64,000 bases of DNA from assembly GCA_036346375.1 (NCBI GenBank), contig CM070517.1:47216200-47280199 (forward strand), written 5' to 3'. Below, in pieces: positions 33,114-45,099 of the stretch. Source of the DNA: Guadua angustifolia. Its lineage: Eukaryota; Streptophyta; Magnoliopsida; Poales; Poaceae. A program made the translations under genes and the position numbers. Below the pieces are notes generated by a model. The model was not told the DNA's origin and did no database searches. It saw only the letters and a program-made list of their open reading frames with translations. Each line of letters opens with the position of its first letter. Position 1 is the first letter of the stretch.

Positions 33114-36100
33114 TTAGAACTTCTTTTTCAGTAGTTTTGCTTGACCTGCCCTTCTCCGGCAGAATGATTCAATCCTATCGCAGGCTTCCAGTATCAGACC
33201 AACAGGTGCCCCAAAGAATATCCTAACCCAGTTCTTCAACCCAATGACAGAACCTGAAAATTCAGAAATTATGAAAATTAATATTGTGATTTTTTATCAA
33301 TATAAAGGGTATTAATCATGAAGAAACCCAACTGCAATATCAGCATCAGTAGCCACATATTCCAGAACATATTACAAAGATAACAGAAATAGCAAGATGG
33401 TAATTTAGTGAATTATACCAGGTAGAACCAGGACCGATTCTTCTTTGATCAATTCACGAGCAAAGTCCATGTCATTTGCAATACCAAATAGAAGTGAAGT
33501 GTTGATTTCAACCTGCAAGATTTTGTGATCATCAATTCAAAGATAAGATAATAAATCATTATAAAACCGAAACCAGGTATCTTTCAACCAACCATCATGA
33601 ACATGGAGCCATGAGGCTTTGAGTAGCACTGCAGAGCTTCAATTTGGTTGACTCTTCTGTAGAGAGCATCAGCTGCAGACTCAAGCAAGTTTACAATACT
33701 CCGATGGAACTCATTGTGTTCATTTGAAAGAATCTTGGGAACTGCTGCCTGTGTGTCAAAACATTTCATCTGCTACAGGCCTGTAGTATGTACTCTTGGT
33801 CTAGGTTAAACATTTTTAAGAACCAGTTCCTGACCTGAACTATGGAGGCGGGCCCTGAGGTCACATTCAGCAGCATCTCCGTTGCAGTTCTGACCTTTTG
33901 AAGAACAAAATTATGAATCTACATATGAATGCGTATAGCAAGAATGTGAAAACATGAGAACGATCCAGTTCCTTACATGTTTGAGTGCACCATTAGGGTC
34001 ACCAAAGGCCAACCAACCAAGACGCCAGCCTGGTAGCATGAATCTCTTTGACAACGCTCCAATGCTGACAACTGGTGCAATGTGGGCAAAGGAGGCCATT
34101 GGCACAAACTTGCTGCCACCAAAGACCATATGTGCATACACCTCATCTGCTATGATTGGAATCCCCAAATCTCTTGCAGTTTCAGCAATCTACAAATTCA
34201 GTTATGTAGCTGGTAATCAGCAAGATGGCAACGATGCAATTGGACATGAAGATATGCAGGTACATATTTCTCATAACTCTCCATGTTGTTTGATCATGAA
34301 TCCTTTGGTTTCAGCTTCAGCGGAGTATGAAGCAATATTTAGTAAGCAGCAAGTTGTACATTTCTCCCTGCCAGTAATAGAATCATTTGACTGTTTCAGT
34401 GCCTAAGGATATAGTCAACTCTCAGAATTAGTGAATTACACCTGTAGCTATCAGATGCAAGCTAGAAATGGTTTCAGTTTATTACTGCAAAAGGTGTAAT
34501 TTGATGCCCCTATATACAACTTATTCCTCACACGTTCGTTGATGCATTTCCTTTTCTATTATTTACTATTGAACTGTGCGGTTAAAAGATTAACTCACCT
34601 GGAAAAGATGCTGTGCAGAGTAGACCGCGCCACACGGATTATTGGGGTTGATGACAACAATGGCAGCCGTGGCGCCGTCAGCCAGGGCGCGCACGCCGGC
34701 AAGGTCGGCCTCCCAGCCCCGCCGTGGCAGGAGGTCGTAGAACCGAGGCTCGGCGCCGACGAGCTCGCACGCAGACTCGTACGGCGCGAAGCCTGGCCGC
34801 GGCAGCAGAACGTTCGCCCCTGGAGCCCCGCCGAGCACCGTGGTGATCGCCGTGATGGCTCCCGTGCCCCCGACGGTCATGAACACGTCGGAGTCGCGGA
34901 TGCGGTGGTGCGCGCCGGCGGAGAGGTGGTCGGCGACCGCGCTGTTCTTGGTTCGGCAGACACAAGATGCACATGCACAGTAGATCCCTCTCATTAGTCA
35001 ACATCCATTAAGGTAATCTTGTGAAGGGACAAAAAAAAAATCTTTAGACTGTGCGTACGAACTAAAACCTCTTTTTCGTCGTGCTCAGAGTGCAACATGA
35101 ATTTTGTTGCACGCTAGAAATTACATGCCATTTTAGTCAGCTGGATTGGTAGTACGATTCTGAAGTCCAAAGGGAGATTGCTTGCAAAAGACGTATACTA
35201 CCAGTGATATGAACATCTTGGAATCGTATGCATTTTTTCACCTATCTTTTCTATACCGGAGGGGACTTATGCGGCGTATTTTCTGTCGTATTATATACTC
35301 TACTTGGTCGTCAGCTGTCACTGTATGACCGCCTTACAAGTTACAGCTTCTAGAAGGATACTACACATCTAGTACAATGTGTTAAAAAAAAAATCGGGAC
35401 TCGAACCTGGAAAACATCAGGCCAGCAACTGTGTAAATACTATTGGAATGTTGGATTCTAGCAAAAAAAAATGAAATAAAGGAGTCTAGCATATTTAGGT
35501 GGGCACCAAAATTTTTTTCCCTCTAGAAAGAAAGCTAGCTACAGGAAAATCCAGGCCTATGCCTATGTGTGGAAGAGGAGGATACTGAGAGTCCACGTGG
35601 CGTGAATATGGGATGTCACGTTGGCAATATAGCATCCAAGTAATATCCTGTGAAGCTTTGTTTTCCTCCAGGGCAAATGGCAACTTCCATGTGATGGTGT
35701 TGCAAGCTGAGCCATAGCCCATAGGTCATAATCGTGCTACGTTGCAGTGCTGTGTGTGCCGGAGTACCAAGCTAATTATGAGTGTACACGACGCAGTAAA
35801 GTTCGTAAGGATATGCTCTATCTAATTTAGAGCATTTGGACGTACATTAGCTTTTAAAACTACCGATCGAAAGCTTCGCCTGAAACTAGCCTACAGTTGG
35901 AATCGAATAAGACAAAAGAATGGGAGTAGGACCATCACGTAAGGATAAACACAAGCTATTTAGTTAAGGTCGCACGGCGAATGTGTAGTAGGGAAGGACG
36001 TGCGGTCCTGTATAAATAGTACATTGAAAGTGCTACGTCACTAACCAGCTATAGTGCAGATTTCGTTTCGTGATGCTGTCTGTGCCCATATTAATCTAAG

Positions 36101-37135
36101 CTTGTAGGGTATGTAGTGTCATTTTCAAGTACTACCCATTAATGACTTGAACAGTCCTGTCGTACAAAGAGAGTTGCATGTATGTAATGAGGATCACTTC
36201 ATGGAAACTTAGCTCTTAAAATCACCCAAAAGGAAGGAGAAAAAATATCAGCTCATAGTACTTAACTTTGTACTGCAATTCCTACTAAGGTGACCCTTTT
36301 TCCCACTAGTAGAAAACAGTAACCTAGTTAGTTCATTCTATAAGTTAATTAATTATATTAGTATCACCAATCTTTCATTCTCTATTCATGCATGATACAT
36401 GGTTAAATATTGAGCTATTATTCACCATATATATAGTATCCATCCTTTCAATTAACCGTGCTTCCTCCGTTTGTTTATAAGACGCCCACGTAATTGAAGA
36501 TTCAAACATTTAGATCTTTCACCACATTAATGTATATATATATGTTCGGTGACCGTACGAAAGTAGTAAAGTTAGATTCGTATTTGAAACATGATTGTAT
36601 TTTCTTAGTTATTAACAGTATATATAGCGCGGCCACAACTCAATTCGTGTCAAGTCAAATCGCGGAAAATCAATTGAGGGAGTATTAAACAACAAGAAAC
36701 AGCTAGCATACAGCACTTGAAGCACAAGCATGCATGCATACTCACCGGCGGGCCGCGGGGAACCCGTACGACGGCGCGTAGCAGTCGAACGACCCGGACC
36801 TGGCCGCGTCGGCGACGGCGTCGGCGGCAAACTCCCCGCCGCGCCGGAAGCAGGCGTGGGAGGAGGCGTCCCCTACGCCGAGGGATATGAGGCTCTTGAC
36901 AGGGTTGGCGCATCCGAGCAGCTGGCCGACGACGCCCCTTATGGACGCCTTGTGCCCCGACGACAGCGCCGGGTGGCACCTCACGGCCGGCTTGCAGACG
37001 ACGCCGTTGCATTGCTCTTGCACCGGCGCTGCCGCGACCTAAGAAAATGAGAGATGCAGACAAGTCATGCACAGAGATTTGCATCTTTAGTAACTGTAAT
37101 TTGCAAGGGAGGTATACCTGGGCAGTAGGAGCCAT
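33114..37135 (-). CDS. PLP-dependent aminotransferase, tyrosine/nicotianamine aminotransferase family, 8 exons
   Basis: Minus-strand exons 37118-37135, 36746-37038, 34599-34941, 33977-34189, 33835-33894, 33593-33748, 33419-33512 and 33114-33253 join in frame with GT-AG borders to 438 residues. Class I fold motifs are all present: the SIRGV N-terminal segment, GVGDAS, GGTGAI (PLP phosphate), NPNNPCG (the Asn that holds the PLP ring), ADEVYAHMVFG (Asp/Tyr), SKRFMLPGWRLGW (Schiff-base Lys and the Arg binding site) and a C-terminal NWVRIFFGAP. Family members transaminate tyrosine, or nicotianamine in grass phytosiderophore synthesis. The substrate cannot be told from sequence. The first coding exon has only six codons (MAPTAQ). 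Intron 2 (34942-36745) is about 1.8 kb and carries a Stowaway-like MITE. The gene appears intact. Confidence 0.9.
36461..36682. mobile_element. Stowaway-like MITE in aminotransferase intron 2
   Basis: The left end CTTCCTCCGTTTGTTTATAA and the right end ...TTGAGGGAG (then TA) are the CTCCCTCCGT-type inverted repeats of grass Stowaway elements, with mismatches. The interior has AAGACGCCCACGTAATTGAA. The left TA target base pair is not preserved. Confidence 0.55.
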
Positions 37136-38319
37136 GAGAGAGAGAGAGAGAGATGAGATGTTGGTGTGAGTTGTGTCCTAGTCACGAGCTTGGCTAGCTG
37201 AGGCGTGTGGGTGTATTTGTACTGGTTGCAGGTTCTATGGCTCAGAAAGTCACAGGTGATCACATAGCACAAAAGGTTTTGTGTTTGCTTGCTAGCTTCG
37301 TCAGTCTCTCACCGCAGCCAGAAGTTCAATTAATTTGTGTGTTTCGAGAGAGAGCCGTGGGAGATTTATACACATGGACGAAAAGCCAAGAGGAGCACGT
37401 ATGTATGTCGTGTCAGGAAATAGAGCCGATCGATCTTTACCATCCATATACATAGAGAGAGCCAGATAGGGATCAATTTCCGAATCGAAGAAGCTCAATT
37501 TCAATTGAAAATAAGAGTCCACACGCCACAAGTAACTAGCTGTGAAATCATATGCTGAAAAATTGACTGAGTAATGAAATTAGCATTGCAAAGTGGTTTT
37601 GGTTATGGCATATGTGGTGCATGTGCATGTGCTATTTGAGATGATTATTTGATATGTTAGTGATAGTATGATAATGATTTTTCTTAATACAATACGCTCG
37701 TGTGAGTGGTTGTATGAATTGACTTTGAGTCATGTCATGGACTTGTGCTCGGATTCGTTTCTTGTTTATTCATGTACAGGTATTAATTACTCGAGGGCGA
37801 ACGTGATCGATGACGAAACCAAAACTAGGTTCATAGAGAAACTGAGGTTTGAAATTAGATTCAGAGAGGAATTGAGGTATTGATGGTCAAAAAGGTCATG
37901 TGGGACGTTCGGACTAGAGAACAACTGGTCAGCACCCTTAGAACCATTACTTTTTCTAATTATATGTTGGTAAAAATAACTAGAAGCACTACTCATCTAA
38001 TTATATCATTTTTATGTGACAAATCCAAAAGTTTTAAACATTGACTACACGTATTCCGAAACAAAAAATTGCTTGCTTGAGCTTCGATTCTATCTCTTAT
38101 ACTTTGCAAGACATCGCACGTGTGTTAATCTTTCTTTCTTAATCCTGACCGGACTGATTTGCCGCATATAGCACAGCCATGTTTTTTGAAACAAGAAATA
38201 TAGCACACCAAGTTTTTTGAAACAAGATAGCACAGCCATGCATGCATGGCTCTTAATTAGTACGGATAGCTTAATTAGTAATCCCGTGCTTAGGTTCTGT
38301 ACGTTTTTTTTTTCCGGAA
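37136..38319. other. 5' flank of the aminotransferase gene and spacer
   Basis: A CT-rich (GA)n-like tract lies directly upstream of the start (37138-37152 is AGAGAGAGAGAGAG on the plus strand), as in many plant 5' UTRs. Beyond about 37600 there is AT-rich DNA with no gene. Confidence 0.4.
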
Positions 38320-38505
38320 TGACTCCAGTCCGGACGTCCGAAATTTTCGGACATATTGCAACATTTTTTTCTAACTCGTGCAATATTTCTTTACACAGTA
38401 AAATACGCTACAGTAAATAGATGTTGCAAGCGTCGGCAAAAAATATTATAAGAGACATTCGATGGGATGAACAGTAATCGGATATCCGAATGCTAGTTTC
38501 TTCTT
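38320..38505. mobile_element. Second GGACGTCC-type Mutator MITE copy
   Basis: The left end ...GTCCGGACGTCCGAAATTTT and the right end GGGATGAACAGTAATCGGAT...TCCGAATGCTAG match the copy at 14534-14793. It is shorter (about 185 bp) through internal deletion, with mutated right-end bases. A T-rich context hides any 9-bp TSD. Confidence 0.7.
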
Positions 38506-38715
38506 CTTCTTTTTTCTGTTGCGCCTCTAGTTATTTTTTCCCCTTCCCGTACGTTTTATTTTCTTACCGTGCTTGTTGACTAGGGGCGACGTTTTTTCTT
38601 CCTTCTTCTATAGTAACTCAACCCTGAAGCAACACTCTATTCTAGCCTGGAATGCGTATTGGCAAGCAATCGTGGCCGCTATAATTGTAAGTTGAGATAT
38701 TTCCTTTTTATCTAG

Positions 38716-38956
38716 CAGCGGCAAAACTAGAAAAATTTCTACAGAGTGCATACTTCACATATAAAATTCTATAATCTTGTATGATGATTTTGTAACATTT
38801 TAAAATCAACACAAATACAAATAATTCTAAGACCATAAAATTCCAAACCATCGAAATCGAAACTAATATTCAATCAACGAATTTGGCCTATTGAAGATAT
38901 GATGTTGTAGCGTTTTCCGATTTTTAGAGTCTCAGTACACCCTAGTACCGCCCCTG
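38716..38956. mobile_element. hAT-type MITE, 241 bp, near-perfect 8-bp TSD
   Basis: Ends CAGCGGCAAAACTAG / CTAGTACCGCCCCTG are imperfect inverted repeats with hAT-style CAG...CTG termini. Flanks TTATCTAG (38708-38715) and CTATCTAG (38957-38964) match at 7 of 8 bases. No coding capacity. Confidence 0.65.
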
Positions 38957-39264
38957 CTATCTAGTTTAACTAACAGGGAGACCCGCGTATTTGCACGACT
39001 AGATTTTTTAACAGTTTGTATTATCAAATGATTAACTTATATGCTTGATAATATATTAGCGTATTTTGTAGACTATTTAGATTTTTAAGATATCATAAAC
39101 ATTAGAAATAACAATAGAAGTTTGAAGAAAAATTCAACTTAATGGATATAATTGAAGTAAATGTTTTGATGGAAGAAAATCGTTAAAAATAAAAAGCTAT
39201 TAGGGGTTCTTAGAAACGTGGCACTTTTTAATCTTGTATAGAACCACTACAGGGAAAAACAGTA

Positions 39265-39665
39265 ATTTCGACAGCTAAAACCGTCCACCCTAAAGACAAA
39301 ACCGTCCACCATACGTAGGGTCGACAGCTGGCCGTCCACCCTAAGCCGCCGAAAGTAAGTGGTCGACCATAATATTAAGTTCGACGGACGGGCCGTCCAC
39401 CCTATTAGGGTCGACAGCCAAATATAGGCCGTCCACCATAATAAAGATAAGGTCGACGGGCAAAAGTAGCTGTCCAGTCTAGCCTAGGGTGGACAGCCTT
39501 TTAGGCTGTCGACCATAAAAAGGTTAGGGTCGACGACCCTTTCCACGTGGCCGTCCACCATAATCCCTTAGGGTCGACGGGCCTTTACACGTGGCCGTCC
39601 ACCATAAGCCTTAGGGTGGACGGCCGGCCATCGACCCTAAGCAAAAAAGCTGTCGACCCTAATTA
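39265..39665. repeat. Left subterminal repeat array of the CACTA element
   Basis: About 400 bp made of direct and inverted copies of TAGGGTCGACRGC and GGCCGTCCACCMTAA, roughly every 25-40 bp. In En/Spm such arrays bind the TnpA-type protein; binding here is inferred. Confidence 0.85.
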
Positions 39666-40190
39666 ATGACCATTAAAAAAAACGTCGCCCAATTGGCAGT
39701 GGCCGGAAGCATTCACAAAAATTGCATTTTTTACAGATTCATATCACAAACACAGAGATAGCATTCTATATGAATTGGCTGACTCTGTTGGCCCAATCAA
39801 ACTTTAGAGAAAGCAGGGAGATTACATGTCAGAGTAATGGATATATTCTAGTAGAGAAATAATCCATAGGTAGTTAATTGCACAATACAACACACACAGT
39901 GCTCAAGCTAAACTTTTCATTTGCGTGGACCAGAATCGGACCCTCATGTGTTGAACTTTTAACTTCTCACATCATTGCATAATACCAATAAAATCATTTC
40001 TATAATTTAAACAATCCTTATGGGCTAATAATTAGAAATGTGGATGTCCAACAAGCGTATCTCAAGATTTGTTTATTACTGCTGAACTAGTAGCATAGAA
40101 TTAGACATTCAAATCAACAGAACATGCCAAACAAGACTTCCAATTTACAAAATGCATCCAGATTACAAATGAAGTACTATATTTTAATAC

Positions 40191-41609
40191 CTGGAGCAGG
40201 TAGCACAGAATTGAAAATCCTGCCATGCTTTCAACAAAGTTTCTCTGTGAATAACAGAAAATATCAATAGCTAGTTCATCACAGTGATACTATTATGAAA
40301 TCTGAGTTCTTTAAGCTTGACAGCAAAATTACTGAATGCTCTTACTGGGAATTCTAAAGACCTTACATATGCTTACGAATCCACTAAAATTACATATTTA
40401 TGGAGCATGCATACTCAAATCAATACAAAACCCAATAGCTTCTTGTTAACTTATCATCAGAAGAAGAAGAACAAGAAGATAGCGTTAACCGGGTGCTCCC
40501 ATTCCCGTTTTGCACCTATGACACTTCCACAGTTCCACCAGCGCGAGAATTTGCTCCAATGTGAGGATGCATCATAATGCCAATACTTAACTGCTTTATA
40601 ATTACCAATAGAAAGCACTGTTTGTTATGTTTCATTCACAAAACAGATTCTTTGCCAGGACATGCTTTTTTTAAAGAAACACCAATGTTTCTTTGCCAGG
40701 ACTGTTTGTTGCTATGTTCGTCTGCGATTTTGCAGTGTTCCAGACAACAAATCTCATGGACTGGACAGAAGATGCCAATGGTTGCTGTGCTGCATAACAA
40801 GCCAATTTTTTTTTGAAAGAGCTGCAAGAGAATTGCCACAATTTTATTAAGAAGGAGTAAAAGGATAGTTTGCCTTGTTTTTTAAGAAAAAAACCGGGTC
40901 CGAAAAAACCTCACAACGAAACCAACCCTCACAACAAAAACCACCACTCACCCCACTAGGCAACATACCAAATAGTTACACGAGAAAAGCCAGAACAACA
41001 ATCTAGAGAAAGAGAGAAATAAACAAAAGTAAACTTTTGAAGCAACTAAGCCAATTATGGCCCCACTTTTGTATAACAAGCCAAGTGGATTAATTTGGCA
41101 ATCTAGAGAAAGGCAACTAAGCATAACAAGCCAATTATGGCCCCACTTTTGCATACAAGAAGCAGATGTATGAATTTGCACGTCGTTTGAAAGCGATAAT
41201 CAAAATTTTCAATTCACAAAATTTACATTGTGGCATAAATTGAGCATTAATGTGGATTAATTTGCTGTGATGTAAGATAGTTCAAAAAATTAGCATTTCA
41301 CCCGTGCAAGTTTGAAGTTTGGAGAATTTTCTTCATACTTGGCTACATAGTAGTCACGGAGACTTAAGATATTGGGAAACCTACTCTTGATGGAATGAAT
41401 TGATGCCTGCAGTAACATTACAAAACAATGATCGAGCTAAGCACTTTCAATATGCACATCAAGTCAGACACATCAATTCAGAGAACTAAATTAGGGAGAA
41501 AAGATAAGTACCGTATCAGGAATAGTCTCAATTAGTGCTGTATATGCAGATGTGACAATAACTTCATAAGGCCGTAACCAAAGTGGTAAACCAGCTTCTT
41601 GATATATAT
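40191..41609 (-). pseudogene. PI4KB: Captured phosphatidylinositol 4-kinase beta fragment, 3 exons
   Basis: Three minus-strand exons with intact splice sites (41512-41609, 41302-41406, 40191-40244) join in frame to about 88 residues of the lipid-kinase catalytic domain. They include EAGLPLWLRPYEVIVTSAYT, IETIPDTASIHSIKSRFPN, YEENSPNFKLAR and RNFVESMAGFSILCYLLQ. These are highly conserved in plant PI4K-beta, a Golgi/trans-Golgi enzyme making PI4P. The fragment stops just before the catalytic-loop exon (KDRHNGN region), so it has no kinase activity. Introns are kept, so capture was at the DNA level, not by retroposition. The second intron is enlarged to about 1.06 kb. The reading frame is not broken, which suggests recent capture or selection for an open frame. 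Confidence 0.8.
40245..41301. other. Enlarged intron in the captured PI4K segment
   Basis: No coding sequence is recognised. A direct repeat, CCAATTATGGCCCCACTTTTG, occurs at about 41050 and again at about 41129, so the segment includes a local duplication of about 80 bp. Confidence 0.45.
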
Positions 41610-41745
41610 CTGACAATAAAAAGAAGAGTTTTAGAAAGAACACAAGTTAGAATTTGAGAGATATACCTATAGGACACTGTAATGGCAACTTTACAAAACT
41701 GTTCTCTTTAATGGCAGAAATGGGTGCGATGTTTGAGAGATATAC

Positions 41746-41817
41746 CTGACCAAGGAGGAGATCACGCACATAAACACCCATAGTAGTCATTTTACCATTG
41801 GATCCAGGGGAAAACTC
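41746..41817 (-). pseudogene. Unidentified captured exon (24 codons)
   Basis: Clean AG and GT borders enclose 72 bp in one open minus-strand frame (EFSPGSNGKMTTMGVYVRDL then LLGQ). It lies between the FtsH-like and PI4K-like exons and matches neither family as far as I can tell. It could come from a third host gene. Confidence 0.45.
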
Positions 41818-41973
41818 CTGAAAGAGAAAGTTATGTGAATGAATTTCTCTCCATAAACACCCATAAACTAGCTAACTCTTGCTAACCAATTGTTTATGTG
41901 AATGAATTTCTTTCCTGTAAGAAAGTTAAAACTTCATAGACATGAAACAATAAATGAGTCCTAATAAGTTTAC

Positions 41974-42190
41974 CTTAGCAAGCAAGCGTGTCTTCCAGTT
42001 CCGGAGCTCCGGTCAAAAGTATTCCTACAAAAACAAATTATTAAAAATAACAATTTTCAGCCATTAAATCAACAATAAGTAGTCTTGGGACTACAACTGA
42101 ATTAAAATGCAACTTGAATCTTGATATAGAAAATTACCTTTGGTAGCTTTCCACCAAAGGCGAGTAAACTTTGAGGGGTTTTTCAGTGGT
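41974..42190 (-). pseudogene. FTSH11: Captured FtsH-type AAA protease fragment, 2 exons (Walker A region)
   Basis: The minus-strand exon 42138-about 42190 reads KNPSKFTRL and, after one extra T, GGKLPK. After an intron of 113 bp, exon 41974-42024 reads GILLTGAP and, with small indels, the GTGKT Walker A. KNPSKFTRLGGKLPK followed by GILLTGAPGTGKT is the AAA-domain start of organellar FtsH proteases, with FtsH11-like wording. Frame changes (extra T, shortened GGG runs, a 4-bp TTGC duplication) make it non-coding. The fragment is far too short to include the protease domain. Confidence 0.65.
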
Positions 42191-42399
42191 AATTCATATC
42201 CATACACATTCATATCATACATTCACAACAATTCATATCCATAAACATTCACAACTTACAAACTCATCACAATTCATATCCATACACATTCATAAATCAC
42301 ATCCACAAATCAACATATAGTTTACATTCAACAAAAGTTTGATATAGAGTTTTAATTCCAACAAAAGTTCAACGTATATCACATGTCCACAAATCGACA

Positions 42400-43240
42400 A
42401 AGTTCGATCAACAAAAGTATGATACCGAGATTCTAGCTAGGTGGAGGAAAAGCCGGAGGCATACGAAGCATCTCATCGACAAAGTCCGGAAGGATCGGTA
42501 GTGGGTTCGGCGCCACTTCCCACATGTTGAGCTGCACGGTGATCTTGAAGCCTCCTACAAAGCAAGAAAATAATGTATAACTTAGAACATTATTTCAATG
42601 ACTTCCGATTATAATTTTTGGCAATAGAAGTACCGTGTCGAGTGTTTTCGGTTGGAAACCGGATCGAATCTTGGAATGGATGTTGGACTCTTTTGGTTGA
42701 GTGGAACCCCGATCGAAGCCTACCAATTAAAGAAAATGAATTAGAACATTTATCTTGTGAGTTGAAAACAACAATTCTTCACGAATTCACATATATTACC
42801 CTGTCGGCACACTATGTGGATATGGCAATGAGGCAGGTACGGAAGCGCAAAGGTCTTTGCTCGAGTGGAGCACCCGATCCGGAAGCGTTCGAGGAGAAGC
42901 TGGAACATATACGGAACGGAAGCGCAAAGGGGTGGGTGAGTGGAGCACCCAATCCGAAGCCTACCAATTCAAACATATGGATTGGAGTATTACATTTGTG
43001 ACTTGTAGAAAAAAAAGACCATTAGTATCAACATATGGATTGGAGCATTACCCCGTCCGGAGTTGGACCAACCGAACCGAAAGCCTACAAATTCACATAG
43101 CATATCATCGATGGATAGACATTAATAAGAAATTAGAAATTACTAGTAATAGACAATACTCCTTGGAAGTGCATCATCGGCGGCCGTGAGGGATCGAAAA
43201 AGCCTAGAAATCCTTGTGGTGGAATATGAGTCTACATATA
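42400..43240 (-). pseudogene. CACTA internal region: putative terminal exon and repeats
   Basis: On the minus strand about 42570-42430 reads GFKITVQLNMWEVAPNPLPI then LPDFVDEMLRMPPAFPPPS and a stop. This is a proline-rich tail that could be the last exon of the element's Transposase_24-type gene. Between 42.6 and 43.1 kb, variants of GTGGARCACCCVATCCGRAAGC and CATATGGATTGGAG recur, so this part is internally repetitive. The assignment is weak. Confidence 0.35.
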
Positions 43241-43242
43241 GC

Positions 43243-43662
43243 TCACATAGCATTAGTAGATTGAATTAATTGAAAGTGATACAAAATTGAACTTACATGC
43301 TGCATATTTTGCTCCATGGACTCCAGTCTTCTAAGAATAGCCTCACGCTCTTTTTCTCCCTCTTCTTGCCGTTTCTGAAGCTCCGCAACCTGTTCTCTCA
43401 AAGCGCGGTTCTCTTCCAACACGCGCCTACTGGACGTAGAGGAAGCACTTGAGCGTCGAGCTGCCCTCACCTCAGGCATGTACTCAGAAGAACACAAGTA
43501 GGCGTTCCCGAACGCCAATCTCCCATGCCTCCTCCCACCCATCTGGCTATGGATGACTACAGGATCCAAAGGTTCTTCTGTAGGAACACAGTCGGGCCCG
43601 TGCACCGTAGTCATTGCATCCACGTATTCATTCTGCATTACAAATAAGTTAACACCGCACAA
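43243..43662 (-). CDS. Plant transposase (Ptta/En/Spm, PF03004-type), C-terminal part
   Basis: A 139-codon minus-strand frame contains NEYVDAMTTVHGPDCVPTEE, VIHSQMGGRRHGRLAFGNAY and SSEYMPEVRAARRSS, then a coiled-coil tail (ENRALREQVAELQKRQEEGE). This succession is the C-terminal half of the CACTA-associated plant transposase family. The frame is open here, but upstream parts (43.7-44.5 kb) are split by stops and frameshifts. Its molecular role in the family is unsettled. Confidence 0.75.
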   Translation of the reverse strand: MCGVNLFVMQNEYVDAMTTVHGPDCVPTEEPLDPVVIHSQMGGRRHGRLAFGNAYLCSSEYMPEVRAARRSSASSTSSRRVLEENRALREQVAELQKRQEEGEKEREAILRRLESMEQNMQHVSSILYHFQLIQSTNAM

Positions 43663-43699
43663 AACAATGTATCTAAACGATATTGCTTACTAATTTTTC

Positions 43700-44510
43700 T
43701 TGGGCAGCTCGATCCAAAGCGCCGAGTACCATCTGGTTCATACAGAATGTGCGTTTGTGTACACATCAATCCAATCGACTTCCCCTATGCGAGCCTCCTG
43801 CAATTCATTACGAAATTAAAATGTAGTTACAGCGAATGAGAGAACTGGAATTACTTTAAACAAACCTTACCATAAACTTTTTCATTGTGCCATCGAATGG
43901 TCGCCAAGGTGTGTGACGATTTAATCGCCAGATGCATTGCGATTGTTCTTGTTTCTTGTTGATCTCGCCTCCATTCTTACATGCCATACATGTCACACAT
44001 CCATCTCCAAGCATCCGGGCACTTGTCACACCATGATGATCGACATGAATTGTACTCATCGGGGTAAGGTATATGTCTCGAGCACCTCCGTCCCTTCGAG
44101 ATTCTCGCCCTCGCCGATAATACTCCTCAACAGACCTTGACACGAGACGGTGAGATCATCTCGTTCACAATGTGTCTTGCTTTTCTATCAATAACCTCGT
44201 GGGCCACAAGACGTTGTCGCTCTTGAAATTAGAAGGCGAGCATACCTAGCCTAAAATAGACCACAAACAATAAGCGTGAATTACTAGAATTACTAGAATT
44301 GAGAGGCGATCATGTGGTCGACTAATTACCCAAATAATGTATTACTTACCCAAAACTCGCCGAGGCAACGATCGGCAACCGATCCGTCACCATCCGAACG
44401 ACCTTGTAGTCATCCCAGAGAGTCTTGCCCTATGCACATCACCAATGTCCACCATTCTGGGTAGTTCATCCTCGAATGGTCCCTAGGGTGGACTGGCTCC
44501 TTCACATTGT
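43700..44510 (-). pseudogene. Decayed upstream exons of the PF03004-type gene
   Basis: Minus-strand fragments in changing frames include RHTPWRPFDGTMKKFM (about 43900) and NPNNVKEPVHPRDHSRMNYP followed by EWW (about 44500-44440), with several stops between them. Order and strand fit the N-terminal part of the gene ending at 43243. Confidence 0.5.
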
Positions 44511-45099
44511 TCGGATTGCCACCAAGTTACTACACAACAACAATGCATCGAGTTAGAACAACAATTTGGTGCTACACAAATTCAACTTTTAGAACATACG
44601 TACCAATCCCCAAAGTATTTAAATACAATCTTCTCATTTGGATATGTGGGAGCCCTGTGAAGCTTATTAGTGCCCTCTTCTTTCGAGCTCATGCTCCACG
44701 GCACATTCTCGCCTCCTGAGTGGAAGATGTGCCCTCCGTCCCTGTCTCTCGGCTGCTGACGGCCTCACGGATCCGTGCCCTCTGGCATGCCCTCCGTCCT
44801 GTCTCGAGCCTTTGCTGCGCTCTGAGATCCGTGCTCTCGGCATGCCCTCCGCCTCATCTCGGCTCGTCCTCATCGCTCTGTTATCAACAACGAACCGTCG
44901 TGTCCCAGCCCTCCTTGCAGCCATCGTACATTGATATTGTACCAAAAGTTAGTTTGACAGTAGTAAAATGTAATTACAATTTACATAACAAAAATTGATA
45001 ACAAAACTTGCTTACTATTTGTTACATACATTTTTCAACTAATCACCTGGTTCATATCATTTGTCGCATCGTTGTCAACTTGGACAAAAGATTGTCAAG

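Noticed and set aside
34590..34994. Start of the aminotransferase exon 3 at the ATG near 34994
   Set aside because: The stretch 34942-34994 is intron; the AACAG acceptor at 34942-34946 joins exon 2 in phase and restores the conserved RAVADHLS reading.
35385..35420. Another GGGACTCGAACCTGG word resembling a tRNA 3' half
   Set aside because: No cloverleaf; it lies in an intron in a repeat-like context.
39265..39665. Regularly spaced repeats suggesting a CRISPR array
   Set aside because: The spacing is irregular, copies occur in both orientations, and they sit at the ends of a CACTA transposon in a plant genome.
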